DNA of 31,183 bases from CAYSQW01 sp964433135 (GCA_964433135.1 CAYSQW010000040.1:1-31183); one strand, 5' to 3'; counted from the stretch's first letter, positions 16,025 through 24,426 are shown. A program made the numbers and translations. Notes: a model not told the origin generated them from the sequence alone.

Positions 16025-16249
16025 TTACAATATATTCAGAACGAGAACGATCAAATAGATGACAATGACGATAAGGGTGATCCGAACGAATGTCACGATT
16101 TTGTCGAAATGCTTCTGCTCATAATCAGCCAGCCAACTCCATTGTAACATCCGGAGAACCTTGATATGAAACCTTGTCATCTGCGGAACCAGCAGAATGA
16201 AAATAATCGTGACTGCCGCAAGGCCGAGAAATAATATTTTCTCTTGCAT
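16025..16249 (-). CDS. Small two-helix membrane protein, unknown function
   Basis: 74 residues. ATG at 16249 is chosen because TTGGAGG ends five bases upstream. Two hydrophobic helices, about 4-24 (ILFLGLAAVTIIFILLVP) and 53-73 (FVRITLIVIVIYLIVLVLNI), flank a basic, Trp-containing loop (VLRMLQWSWLADYEQKH). I do not recognise the family. The ribosome binding site and composition argue for a real gene. It lies between two other minus-strand genes with no tight spacing to either. Confidence 0.65.
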   Translation of the reverse strand: MQEKILFLGLAAVTIIFILLVPQMTRFHIKVLRMLQWSWLADYEQKHFDKIVTFVRITLIVIVIYLIVLVLNIL

Positions 16250-16483
16250 GGGAGCCTCCAATTTATCCTTATAAAAGCATACTGCTTATCTTCGCGAAAT
16301 ATTCATGGAAAAGCGGAGAAAATCCGTGCGGCCGGTTTTGAATGAATCGGATCGATGCTCATGATTGCATGGAATCTTCTTATGAAAGATTTCTATGATT
16401 TATATGTGCCGAGGTTTGACACACAGTGTCGCTTGCCCATATTCTTATTATTGTCGGGTGGCTCCAGCCTCGGGTTCCCGCGG

Positions 16484-17770
16484 CTATTCGCTGTATTCCG
16501 ATCTTAAAAGTGAGCGGAGGATCCGGAATTTGCCGCCCGGTCCTGGCGGCAGATCATCCATCAACTGTAAATCGAACTGAACTTCCGAACCAAGAAATCG
16601 TTCCATACAGCGGATCAATGCCTTGCACTCTCCCGGTTCAGGTTTTCTCGAGGGGATGATCCGCAGCACCACTCTATCCTCTTTTTCTTGAACGACTTGA
16701 TACTGCGTCATCCAGGAGGAATGGTCCTGGATGGTGATATCCAGTGTGGAGGCATAGATCTCCCTCCCATGGGGGAGGCTTAAAAAATCAGGTTTACGGC
16801 CGTCGATACGGCGAAGAGTCGACACCGGAAACCCACAGGGACAGGAGTCCGGTCCTTTCGTTACCCTGTCGTTCAGGCGGTAGCGAATAAAAGGCATTGT
16901 TCTGTTCCTGAGCGTTGTCACGAGAACATCACCGGTCTCTCCGTCCTCAGCCGGCAGGTTGCCGCTGACGACTTCCAGAATCACATTGTCCTCACAGATA
17001 TGATAGAGCCCGGTTTCCGGGCATTCCCAAGCCAGAGGTCCTGACTCCATGCTTTCATAGTTGTCATAAACGGGAAGGGCGAATTCGCTGCTGATGGTGC
17101 GGCGCATTACGGGAGTCAGGGTTTCCGAGCCGGTAACCACGAATTTCATCTGGGGGAAAGAAACTCCTCTTTTGTTCACCAAACGGGCTATCCGGCATAC
17201 GGCGCTCGAATAGCCGGTGAGGATGTCGGGTGACTCTCTGAGAAAGGCGTCCAGCATGCTTTCCGAATTCTCATCCGGTTTAAGCTGCTTTTGACGGAAG
17301 ATTCCGGCCTTTTGAAGCAGCACCCAGGAGAAAGGAAGCCTTTTATGCATCCGGGGCCCGACTTTGATCATTTTATCTCGAATCCGCAGCCCGTATTGCG
17401 CCATGATCCGGAATCTCCGATAATGATAGAAGAATTCCTCGTTCCGCGACCTTAGGATTTTCAGCGGAATTCCCGTGGATCCCGTGGTGTTGAAGGTTCG
17501 AAGTGATTTACCGGCTTGCTTGCGGGATGTTCTTGCGGCAAGATCGTAGTGGATCAAATCCTCCCTCCGTGTTTCGGGAACCGCCGTCAGGTCTGAAAAA
17601 CTCCGGATATCCCGGGGATCAAATCCGTGCTTATCAAAATGCTGTTTGTAGTAGGGAACGTCGTGATAAGCTTCTTCGATGCAGCGGAATAACCGCTTCA
17701 GACGTTTATCTCCGGATAAGCCTTTCCTTTTATTATTCTTCATGGATTTGATCGTTTTACTCATCACCAT
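16484..17770 (-). CDS. CapK/PaaK-type adenylate-forming enzyme (phenylacetate-CoA ligase family)
   Basis: 428 residues from ATG 17770. The start is uncertain: upstream in-frame ATG and TTG codons lack ribosome binding sites, while this one has GGGAAG about ten bases away. The AMP-binding phosphate loop is FNTTGSTGIPLKI. Further family signatures are DILTGYSSAV, FVVTGSETLTPVMR, YDNYESMESGPLAWEC, TGDVLVTTLRNRTMPFIRYRLND, and CPCG ahead of the hinge (RRIDGRKPDFL). The family activates carboxylic acids as acyl-adenylates; members range from phenylacetate-CoA ligase to CapK-like enzymes of polysaccharide or lipid modification. No phenylacetate catabolic genes are nearby, so the substrate is open. 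Divergent from the perR operon with a 150-base gap. Confidence 0.85.
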   Translation of the reverse strand: MVMSKTIKSMKNNKRKGLSGDKRLKRLFRCIEEAYHDVPYYKQHFDKHGFDPRDIRSFSDLTAVPETRREDLIHYDLAARTSRKQAGKSLRTFNTTGSTGIPLKILRSRNEEFFYHYRRFRIMAQYGLRIRDKMIKVGPRMHKRLPFSWVLLQKAGIFRQKQLKPDENSESMLDAFLRESPDILTGYSSAVCRIARLVNKRGVSFPQMKFVVTGSETLTPVMRRTISSEFALPVYDNYESMESGPLAWECPETGLYHICEDNVILEVVSGNLPAEDGETGDVLVTTLRNRTMPFIRYRLNDRVTKGPDSCPCGFPVSTLRRIDGRKPDFLSLPHGREIYASTLDITIQDHSSWMTQYQVVQEKEDRVVLRIIPSRKPEPGECKALIRCMERFLGSEVQFDLQLMDDLPPGPGGKFRILRSLLRSEYSE

Positions 17771-17886
17771 TATATCGCGTCTTCCCATTAAAGGGCAGGA
17801 GGATTTAAAAAAGGATAAGCAAAGGAAGAAAAAATCTGATCGAGATGATCTAAAGGAGTGAAACAGAACCGATTTGAAATTATTTG

Positions 17887-17915
17887 TTGACAATTAGTAA
17901 TAAATATTATTTAAT
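17887..17915 (+). promoter_or_regulatory. Promoter of the perR operon, predicting a leaderless transcript
   Basis: TTGACA (17887-17892), exactly 17 bases, then TTTAAT (17910-17915): a near-consensus promoter. The A of the perR ATG is at 17922, six bases after the -10 box, where transcription would begin. No ribosome binding site precedes the ATG, consistent with a leaderless mRNA. Confidence 0.6.
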
Positions 17916-17918
17916 AAT
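17906..17918. promoter_or_regulatory. PerR/Fur-like operator over the -10 box
   Basis: A perfect palindrome, ATTATT-T-AATAAT, resembles the AT-rich inverted repeats (for example TTATAATnATTATAA) bound by PerR and Fur proteins. It covers the predicted -10 element and ends four bases before the perR ATG, so bound PerR would block its own operon. Confidence 0.55.
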
Positions 17919-17921
17919 CAT

Positions 17922-18434
17922 ATGCAAAACAAGGCGCGGGATGAAGAGCTGGGCTGTTTCTTTGATTGCTGTCATCGTCACGGTCTCAAAATTACTCCCC
18001 AACGAATCGCGATCTACCGAGAGTTGGTCAAGACTCGAAATCACCCCTCTGCCGAAGAGATGTATCGAACGGTTCGCCGTCTCCATCCGAATATCTCTTA
18101 TGATACCGTCAATCGTACCCTGCAGACCTTTGCGTCCGTCGGTTTAATTGATGTGGTTGAGGGAATCGGAGGTGTTCGACGTTTCGATTCGGACCGAAAT
18201 CCTCATCATCACTTTCACTGCCGGATTTGCGGGAGGATCATTGACTTTCATTCACGGCAATTCGACGCTATGGAGATTCCGGATCACATCAGGAAAATTG
18301 CCTCTGTGGATTCCAAGCATATTGTCCTCAGCGGCGTATGCCGTCGATGCCAAAGCAAGCAACCGGCCTTGTCTTGTGAAAAAAAGATCATTATAAAGGA
18401 GAAGCATCATGGGAAAAACCGAAGACAACATTAA
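17922..18434 (+). CDS. perR: PerR-type peroxide-sensing Fur-family repressor
   Basis: 170 residues. An N-terminal winged helix (LKITPQRIAIYREL, HPSAEEMYRTV, YDTVNRTLQTF) is followed by the dimerisation/metal domain. With an offset of +4, all regulatory ligands of Bacillus subtilis PerR are present: His41, Asp89, His95, His97 and Asp108 (H37, D85, H91, H93, D104). So are the four structural-zinc cysteines Cys100, Cys103, Cys140 and Cys143. Asp at the last ligand position, rather than Glu as in Fur, supports PerR. Such proteins bind Fe(II) or Mn(II), are oxidised on the histidines by peroxide and release DNA. The end has a basic, lysine-rich extension and overlaps the rubrerythrin gene by 26 bases, so the two are co-transcribed. 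Start: no ribosome binding site; see the leaderless promoter. Confidence 0.92.
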   Translation: MQNKARDEELGCFFDCCHRHGLKITPQRIAIYRELVKTRNHPSAEEMYRTVRRLHPNISYDTVNRTLQTFASVGLIDVVEGIGGVRRFDSDRNPHHHFHCRICGRIIDFHSRQFDAMEIPDHIRKIASVDSKHIVLSGVCRRCQSKQPALSCEKKIIIKEKHHGKNRRQH

Positions 18435-18930
18435 GGCTGCATTCGCGGGAGAATCACAGGCTCGCAACAAGTACACCTATTTCGCCGAAGCCGCCCGCAA
18501 GGAAGGGTATCATTACATCGCAAGAATTTTTGAAGAAACGGCTGAGAATGAAAAGCAGCATGCACGAAATCATTTTGAGCTTCTCAACGGGATCGGGGAT
18601 ACCGCAGCCAACCTCAAAGCCGCCATCGGTGGAGAAGATTACGAGACCATGGAAATGTACCCCACGTTCGCGAAAGAAGCGGAAGCTGAAGGCCAGATGA
18701 AAGCGGCGGTTCTCTTCAAGCAGATCGGAAAGATCGAAGCCCATCACAGGGAACGTTATCAGAAGCTCTTGGAGATGGTCGAGAACGGGACCGTTTTCAA
18801 ACGGGATGAGCCGATAGAGTGGAAGTGCAGCGTATGCGGGTACACACACAAGGGAACCGAGCCTCCGGTCAAATGTCCCGGATGTGCACATCCCCGCGAA
18901 TACTACGAACCCGCAAATATGAGCTTCTGA
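18409..18930 (+). CDS. rbr: Rubrerythrin
   Basis: 173 residues. A four-helix ferritin-like domain holds the di-iron ligands (Glu14 in AGESQARNKYTYFA, Glu48-x-x-His51 in ENEKQH, Glu94, and Glu110-x-x-His113 in KIEAHH). It is followed by a C-terminal rubredoxin domain with Cys140/Cys143 (CSVCG) and Cys156/Cys159 (CPGC). Length and layout match classical rubrerythrin. It reduces hydrogen peroxide to water in the cytoplasm of anaerobes, taking electrons through rubredoxin. AAGGAG upstream of the ATG provides translation. It lies inside the perR operon and the next gene begins ten bases after its stop, so peroxide induction is expected. Confidence 0.97.
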   Translation: MGKTEDNIKAAFAGESQARNKYTYFAEAARKEGYHYIARIFEETAENEKQHARNHFELLNGIGDTAANLKAAIGGEDYETMEMYPTFAKEAEAEGQMKAAVLFKQIGKIEAHHRERYQKLLEMVENGTVFKRDEPIEWKCSVCGYTHKGTEPPVKCPGCAHPREYYEPANMSF

Positions 18931-18940
18931 AAGGTCCGGC

Positions 18941-20350
18941 ATGGGAATTTATAAATGTTCAGTCTGCGATACCCTTTACGATGAAGATCGGGAGGGCCGA
19001 AAATGGGAAAATGTTGAGGCTGACTGGATTTGTCCCGTGTGTGAATCGGGGAAAGATCTTTTTGAAAAAACAAATGAGCAAATTTCCAATATAGATGAGC
19101 CCTCCTCTGAACCGGAGGGCTCATCTCCCGATTCCGATCAGTTCCGGCGGCTTTCCGACAAGACGGAGTCCTATATGGACGATATTCACGCCATCGCCGA
19201 AACGGGAAAATCCATTATCGAACCGATGCGCACCCGCATGCATACGGTATCCTGGGATGAAATCCTGATCAAGGGAGCACAGTTCGCCAAACTCCCCTTG
19301 AATGAAGTGGAACCGGTTTCAACCCGGACGGTGATCGGGCCCGGGGCCGCTGTCCCTCTGGTTATGGAAACGCCGATCTTTGTCACCCACATGTCTTTCG
19401 GCGCTCTCTCGAAAGAAGCGAAGCTCGCTCTCTCTCGCGGCAGTGCGGCAGCAAAAACCGCCATGTGCTCGGGTGAAGGAGGGATCCTTCCTGAGTCTTG
19501 CGAGAGCGCCTACCGTTACATATTCGAGTATGTCCCCAATAAATACAGTGTCACGGAGGAAATTTTAAAATCCGTCGATGCCGTCGAGATAAAATTCGGG
19601 CAATCGGTCAAACCGGGGATGGGAGGACATCTTCCCGGCTCCAAAGTCACGGCGGAGATTGCCGCGATCCGGGGATTCGATGAAGGAGATGATATTATCA
19701 GTCCCGCCCGCTTCGACGACATCGGGACAACCGAGGATCTAAAGAAAACGATCGATTGGTTGCGGGAAGCAACCGGCGGAAAACCTGTAGGAGTAAAATT
19801 TGCGGCAGGCAATATCGAAGCGGACCTGGGGGCGTCGATTCAGGCAAAACCGGATTTCATAACCATAGACGGACGGGCCGGAGCTACGGGCGCGGCTCTG
19901 AAATTCGTTAAATCCGCGGCGTCCGTCCCAAGTTTGTTTGCGCTCTATCGAGCCCGGCGCTTTCTCCGGAAGAACGACATTCGTAATGTAAGTCTGATCA
20001 TCACCGGCGGACTGCGGATCTCACCGGATTTTGCCAAAGCCCTGGCTCTCGGAGCGGATGCCGTCGCTGTGGGAAGCGCGGCGTTGATGGCTGTCGGCTG
20101 CCGGCAGTACCGTATCTGTGATACCGGAAAGTGCCCTATGGGGATTACGACTCAGGATCCGAGACTTCGGGCAAGATTTAACATCGAAGATTCCGCGCGG
20201 CGGCTGGAAAATTTCCTGAAGGTTTCGACCGAGGAGCTGCGGCATTTTGCCCGGATGACCGGAAACGATGACATTCATGGATTGTCGGTTCAGGATCTTT
20301 GTACCGCCAATTCGGAGATCTCCGGTCATACCGATATCGAGCACGTTTGA
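18941..20350 (+). CDS. Rubredoxin-glutamate synthase-like FMN/Fe-S fusion protein
   Basis: 469 residues. Residues 1-42 are a rubredoxin domain: Cys6/Cys9 (CSVC) and Cys31/Cys34 in DWICPVC. After an acidic, Ser/Pro-rich linker (about 45-70) comes the FMN-binding synthase domain of archaeal-type glutamate synthase: THMSFGALSKEAKLALSRGS, GMGGHLPGSKVTAEIA, GVKFAAG, DGRAGATGAA and ITGGLRISPDFAKALALGADAV. Cys387-x5-Cys393-x4-Cys398 (CRQYRICDTGKC) matches the 3Fe-4S cluster site. There is no glutamine amidotransferase domain. Glutamate synthesis would need ammonia or a partner; in this operon, electron delivery to rubrerythrin is a reasonable alternative, as inference. AAAGG precedes the ATG, and a hairpin terminator follows the stop. 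Confidence 0.9.
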   Translation: MGIYKCSVCDTLYDEDREGRKWENVEADWICPVCESGKDLFEKTNEQISNIDEPSSEPEGSSPDSDQFRRLSDKTESYMDDIHAIAETGKSIIEPMRTRMHTVSWDEILIKGAQFAKLPLNEVEPVSTRTVIGPGAAVPLVMETPIFVTHMSFGALSKEAKLALSRGSAAAKTAMCSGEGGILPESCESAYRYIFEYVPNKYSVTEEILKSVDAVEIKFGQSVKPGMGGHLPGSKVTAEIAAIRGFDEGDDIISPARFDDIGTTEDLKKTIDWLREATGGKPVGVKFAAGNIEADLGASIQAKPDFITIDGRAGATGAALKFVKSAASVPSLFALYRARRFLRKNDIRNVSLIITGGLRISPDFAKALALGADAVAVGSAALMAVGCRQYRICDTGKCPMGITTQDPRLRARFNIEDSARRLENFLKVSTEELRHFARMTGNDDIHGLSVQDLCTANSEISGHTDIEHV

Positions 20351-20431
20351 TCCGGGAAGTTGCGCTCGAATCTCTTGATCCGTCATATCGGATCCGTTAT
20401 CTTCCTTGGTTTTTTTGCAGCGGGGGAGCTT

Positions 20432-20463
20432 CACCAATAAGATCTACGCCTTATTGGTGTTTT
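20432..20463 (+). terminator. Rho-independent terminator of the perR operon
   Basis: A perfect 10-base stem CACCAATAAG / CTTATTGGTG with an eight-base loop, followed by TTTT. It overlaps the stop codon of the convergent helicase gene (20451-20453), so it may also slow transcription from that side, though no T-run exists there. Confidence 0.8.
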
Positions 20464-21650
20464 CTCGGGCCATGCTTTCTGTGTTTGTTTTCGAATTTGT
20501 ATCCTTCGCTTGAATCGGTCTCGTAAAGTTCGAAATCAGCCGCGAGAGCGGGAATCTTCATGCCGATATAGGATTCGATCGCATCGAGGTGACCGGCGGT
20601 GCCTTCACTGGCCAGGGAAATGGCTTTTCCGGAATTTCCAGCCCGGGCCGTCCTTCCGATCCGGTGCACGTAATTTTCGCAATCCTGGGGAAGATCGTAG
20701 TTGATGACCATTTCCAGGTCGTCGATCTGGAGCCCGCGTGCGGCGACATCGGTCGCAACTAGGATCGTGAACTTTTTTTCCTTGAAATGATCGATGATTC
20801 TCAGTCTCTGTTTCTGGGGAAGATCTCCGGTCAGATGCCGACTGTGGAAGCCGTTGAGTTGGAGCCTTTTGGACAGTTGGAACGCCGCATGCCGCATATT
20901 CGTAAAAATCAAGGCATTCTGAGGGGCTTGCTCTTTCAGAATGCCCAGCATGAGGTTCATTTTAATGTGGCTTTTCACATGGTAGATTTCTTGACTGATA
21001 TTTTCCACGGTCAACTTGTCCGGAGTGACTTCAACCGTTAGAGGATCATTCAAATATTCGTCGGCGATTCTTCGTGAGACCCGGTTCAAGGTGGCGCTGA
21101 AAAGCATAGTCTGACGTTTATTACGGGGAGGCATGCTGTGTAGCAGTTTCTGGATGTCCGGCAGGAATCCCATGTCGAACAAACGGTCGGCTTCATCGAT
21201 AACCAAGTTATTTATGTTCCTCAGCTTCAAGTAACCGCGTTTGTTTAAATCCATCAGCCTTCCCGGGGTGCCGATAACGATGTCCAATCCTTTTTTTAAT
21301 AATGCCAGCTGCTTCGCATAACCCACGCCTCCAAAGAAACTGCCGATGCTGAGTCCCAAACGGCGGCTCAGGAGCTGCGCCTCCTCTTCTATCTGGACAG
21401 CCAGTTCACGCGTGGGAACAATGATCAGGGCTTTTTTCCTTTGGGATGCTTCGCTTTTGTGCATCCGGTCGAAAAGAGTGATCAGAAACGCCGCGGTTTT
21501 ACCGGTTCCGGTTTGTGATTGGACCGTCACGTCTTTTCCCTTCAGCGTGATCGCCAGGGCCTGTTCCTGGACGGCCGTCATTTTCGTATAGCCTCTATCC
21601 GCGATCGCCCGCAGAAGGCGGGGATCGAGATTTAATTCATTGAAATTCAT
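20451..21650 (-). CDS. DEAD-box ATP-dependent RNA helicase (RhlE-like)
   Basis: 399 residues with the full motif set: aromatic residue and Q motif (Phe3; TAVQEQA), Walker A SQTGTGKT (45-52), PTREL (79-83), TPGR (128-131), DEAD (152-155), SAT (185-187), then ATDVAARGLQI and HRIGRTARAG in the second RecA-like domain. The short basic tail (KFENKHRKHGPRKHQ) fits RhlE-like enzymes, which remodel RNA in ribosome assembly and decay. ATG 21650 is supported by AAAGG about seven bases upstream. It is a single gene convergent with the perR operon. Exact subfamily (RhlE, DeaD, CshA) cannot be fixed by reading. Confidence 0.95.
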   Translation of the reverse strand: MNFNELNLDPRLLRAIADRGYTKMTAVQEQALAITLKGKDVTVQSQTGTGKTAAFLITLFDRMHKSEASQRKKALIIVPTRELAVQIEEEAQLLSRRLGLSIGSFFGGVGYAKQLALLKKGLDIVIGTPGRLMDLNKRGYLKLRNINNLVIDEADRLFDMGFLPDIQKLLHSMPPRNKRQTMLFSATLNRVSRRIADEYLNDPLTVEVTPDKLTVENISQEIYHVKSHIKMNLMLGILKEQAPQNALIFTNMRHAAFQLSKRLQLNGFHSRHLTGDLPQKQRLRIIDHFKEKKFTILVATDVAARGLQIDDLEMVINYDLPQDCENYVHRIGRTARAGNSGKAISLASEGTAGHLDAIESYIGMKIPALAADFELYETDSSEGYKFENKHRKHGPRKHQ

Positions 21651-21895
21651 TGAGTACCTTTTAGTTGTTTTAAAATATGAGTGGTTGAACGCCAGAGGAT
21701 ATTATCATTCGGGTGGGAAAAACAATTCGCTTTGACTATTTTATTTTCCTGATTTTAAAAATCATTATAACTTATATAAGAATATAGTGCAAGAAGGCGG
21801 TATGGGCCATCAAAATCCAACAGGGTGAGAGTCAATTCAACAAAGTTCCAACCCAAAGCAGGATTTTTTCGTATTAGAGGACAGGAGAAAGCGCG
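21651..21895. other. AT-rich divergent region between helicase and DJ-1 genes
   Basis: Strongly AT-rich at 21720-21790. A TTGACT near 21731, with TTAAAA 17 bases later, is a weak rightward promoter candidate. No gene or RNA could be assigned. A possible 38-codon gene follows at 21896-22012, so the whole stretch without a firm gene is 21651-22027. Confidence 0.35.
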
Positions 21896-22012
21896 ATGAT
21901 GAATACGATTCGGTTTTTCCCTGGGCGGCAGTATTATCGGAAGCACGGATTAAGGAATACGATTTTCTCTTATATCCTGAGTGCGGGTGAAATGTTAGGC
22001 GATATCTATTGA
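21896..22012 (+). CDS. Possible small protein upstream of the DJ-1 gene
   Basis: 38 residues (MMNTIRFFPGRQYYRKHG...), basic at the start, with no recognised domain. AGGAG lies eight bases before the first ATG, and the stop is directly followed by the ribosome binding site of the DJ-1 gene, so it could be a leader or a co-translated small protein. The spacing is suggestive, but no homologue is known to me. Confidence 0.25.
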   Translation: MMNTIRFFPGRQYYRKHGLRNTIFSYILSAGEMLGDIY

Positions 22013-22027
22013 TAGGAGGAAAGGCTG

Positions 22028-22794
22028 ATGTTATTTCCTGAAAGGAATCCATGTATTCCGTCCGGGCGATCTTCGGCGATCAGCCGACATCATGTCATGA
22101 GGATATGTGTGGCTTTTAGCATCGGTCTGTTTTTCCTTTCGGGGGCTGAAGGATTCGGACGGATAGCTGAAGCCGGGAGATCGAATTTACCTCGTATCCT
22201 CCTTTTCGCTGACGATCTTTGGGGAGCCAATTGGAACATCAAANNNNNNNNNNACCGAATATCAAAGAAAAGTTCCTGTCCTATGGATGGAAATTGGATC
22301 TGGTTTCCGTCAAAAACGAAGTCATCCCATGCGGATTTGCCCGAAAAGCGACCGGATTGGAGATCCTCAAAATGGATCGGCTTGTATCCGACATAGTCTC
22401 GGTTGAAGAATACGATGCGGTTGTGGTTCTTCCCGGACAGTCTCACCGGAATCTTATCAACGATCAGAAAACGCTGGAAATTATCCGGAATGCCGATCGG
22501 GAAGGAATCGTTCTGGCGGGCTTCTGCCGGGGGGTACGGCTTCTTTCCGCAGCGGGAGTCGTACGGGACCGGAGGATCACCGGGCACCCGGATTATGCCG
22601 AGGAGTATGAAAAGGCGGGCGCTGAGTTCATCGGCTTCAAGGATCTCGAAGGAAAATCGGATGCCCCTCCTCCCATTGTCGATGGAAATCTGATCACGAC
22701 CGTAAGAAGCAAATTCTACCGCGAGGAGGTCTGTGAAGCCATCCGAACCGCCGTCGAGGGCATGTACCGGAAACGGGAGGGAAATAACGTGTAG
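22028..22794 (+). CDS. Exported DJ-1/PfpI-family protein, interrupted by an assembly gap
   Basis: The frame begins at ATG 22028, preceded by GGAGG eight bases away. It has a long N-region and a hydrophobic signal (RICVAFSIGLFFLSGAEG). The DJ-1/PfpI fold starts at PRILLFADDLWGANWNIK and is cut by ten Ns (22244-22253). It resumes in a different frame with NIKEKFLSYGWKLDLVSV, so the true gap is not ten bases. Key elements follow: YDAVVVLPGQSH and the nucleophile elbow GFCRGVRLLSAAGVV with its reactive Cys. Family members are glyoxalase-, protease- or chaperone-like; export of such a domain is less common. Coordinates and length are provisional because of the gap. Convergent with the DUF4405 gene. 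Confidence 0.8.
22244..22253. other. Assembly gap (ten Ns)
   Basis: Ten unknown bases inside the DJ-1/PfpI gene. The reading frame differs on the two sides, so the number of Ns is a placeholder. Confidence 0.98.
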
Positions 22795-22857
22795 AGCTTC
22801 CGGATGATGAATACGGGTCGCAATGTGGCGGCTGTTCAATAATCGCCTTGCACGTAA

Positions 22858-23514
22858 TTATTCTAGCGAACTTGAAGGATTTGATTTTTTCCGGGAAACC
22901 TGGAGAATCCGTCCGTACAGGTTCTGAGGGGATAGACCGTTATGCCGGGCGATATCCTGGAGGGATAATCCGGGGGAGGGGATATCCAGCCCCTGCTTAA
23001 AAAGAGTTCCAACCAATGTATCGATTGAGATCCCCATAAAAGCGGCTACCTCCGTCAACGGTTTTTTCTCGAAATCGGCTTCAGGGAGGGCTGTTTGCAC
23101 AAGCCTGCTTCCATTTTTGATTGTCGCACGCCATTCCATCACTTTCGACAACGGGGGGATTCGGAGAACAGCCGTTAGCACCATCGCGCTCACCAGAATG
23201 AGCGCGGCCGACAGCTCACGGCTCAGGCGCAAGCGTTTGACCGCTTTCCTCCTAATATAGCGAAGAAGTGCTTTTATGTTCAAAAACAGATGGATCACCG
23301 CCGTCACCGTGAATGCGATGCAGAAAAGCGTGTGAAATCCTTCCCAGCCGCTCTTGTCAAGACCCATCAGGCGCCACCCGACCCAGCGGGCGACACTCCC
23401 CTCGGGCCGAAGATAGAGAGCCAGCCCCGAGAAAGCCAGCAGGATAAAAGCAAAGAATAGGGTTAGTGAAAGGAATGCTCTCCATCGGAAACGATGATCG
23501 TTTTGCGTTGTCAT
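22858..23514 (-). CDS. DUF4405 membrane protein (cytochrome b-like)
   Basis: 218 residues. Three hydrophobic helices: about 13-33 (FLSLTLFFAFILLAFSGLALYL), 60-80 (FHTLFCIAFTVTAVIHLFLNI) and 102-120 (AALILVSAMVLTAVL). His61 and His75 within the second helix suit the heme-binding pattern proposed for DUF4405, which is related to cytochrome b561-type proteins. The C-terminal half has two short helical motifs, LTEVAAFMGISIDTLV and LSLQDIARHNGLSPQNLYG, a layout seen in some DUF4405 proteins. The role is unknown; electron transfer across the membrane is a guess from the family. Start ATG 23514 opens MTTQNDHRFRWRAFLS, normal for the family. Confidence 0.78.
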   Translation of the reverse strand: MTTQNDHRFRWRAFLSLTLFFAFILLAFSGLALYLRPEGSVARWVGWRLMGLDKSGWEGFHTLFCIAFTVTAVIHLFLNIKALLRYIRRKAVKRLRLSRELSAALILVSAMVLTAVLRIPPLSKVMEWRATIKNGSRLVQTALPEADFEKKPLTEVAAFMGISIDTLVGTLFKQGLDIPSPGLSLQDIARHNGLSPQNLYGRILQVSRKKSNPSSSLE

Positions 23515-23672
23515 GGTCTCGAGCGATCCGTCCGAAAAATGATTTCGGCTGATGTAAGGAGAATCCTATGGTAATCCCAAGCTCCGGTCTTTTCAACCCC
23601 TTGCCTGAATCAAGGACTTTGTTGAGCTTTACCGCAAGGCGGGCGAAGCGCTGTATTAAACGACCCTTTCTT

Positions 23673-24350
23673 CTAGGATAAATATTTTCGTAGGATATCG
23701 GCTGAAAATGGTTTCCCGTGTCCGGGATATATCTTTTCCGCCCCCTGATCCAACAGTTTCTTCCAGCTTGCTTGTAATTTGTTTTTATCCTCTCCAAAAA
23801 TCGGTTCTCCCGGTCTAAACCGAAACGGAAGATTATTGTGTGCAAGACAGCCTACAAAAGCATCACCGGTTTCCAGCAATACGCTGACGGATCCAAGCGT
23901 ATGTCCCGGGGTGTGAACCACATGTCCCGGAATCCCGTATTCGGCCAGGGCGAAATCTTTTCCCTCTATGATGACGTCCGCATGCGTTTCAGGAAAACGG
24001 AGTATCGGTTTTATCGGTTTCATGATGATTCTGGCGATATGTCCCCAAGTGGTAAAAGCGGAAGGCCATAGCGGGATGCTCTTTTCAAGATATTCTCTGT
24101 CTTGTTCGTGGATTGCGATTTGAGCCCCCGTGAAGTCTCTGACCTCCCGTGCTGCGCCGACATGGTCGCCATGCGCATGGGTTAAAAGGATTAATCTAAT
24201 CTCATCAGGATCAAGGGGGATGGTTTTAATCCAATTTCGGATTGCTTTGGCACTTCGAACCGGGCCGGTGTCAATCATGATACAACCCTCGGATTTAAGG
24301 ATATAGCTGCGATTGATCCCAAGACGTTTTATATATATGTCTACATTCAT
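23673..24350 (-). CDS. Metallo-beta-lactamase-fold hydrolase
   Basis: 225 residues from ATG 24350, which has AAAAGGAG upstream; an in-frame upstream extension to 24455 is not needed. The metal site is His58-x-His60-x-Asp62-His63 (LTHAHGDHVG), followed by HTPGHTLGSVSVLL, GCLAHNN (where many relatives have a GD ligand) and YPGHGKPF. This is the MBL fold of glyoxalase II-like and related hydrolases. The substrate cannot be told. A small hairpin (TCAAGG-TAAATG-CCTTGA) lies in its 5' leader, about 35 bases before the start codon. Confidence 0.88.
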   Translation of the reverse strand: MNVDIYIKRLGINRSYILKSEGCIMIDTGPVRSAKAIRNWIKTIPLDPDEIRLILLTHAHGDHVGAAREVRDFTGAQIAIHEQDREYLEKSIPLWPSAFTTWGHIARIIMKPIKPILRFPETHADVIIEGKDFALAEYGIPGHVVHTPGHTLGSVSVLLETGDAFVGCLAHNNLPFRFRPGEPIFGEDKNKLQASWKKLLDQGAEKIYPGHGKPFSADILRKYLS

Positions 24351-24426
24351 TTCGAAACTCCTTTTCGTGTTGGGCCCTTTCCCGCTGTCAAGGCATTTAC
24401 CTTGATTCAATGATCCCTTTTCATAA

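Noticed and set aside
23590..23640. Similar phrase (CCTTGA...GG.AA.GGG) here and near 24365-24400, flanking the MBL-fold gene
   Set aside because: Only short interrupted matches; could not be aligned convincingly as a direct repeat.
23568..23681. 37-codon forward frame with AAGGAG six bases before ATG
   Set aside because: Overlaps the 3' end of the MBL-fold gene in antisense and has no recognisable content; the ribosome binding site is probably chance.
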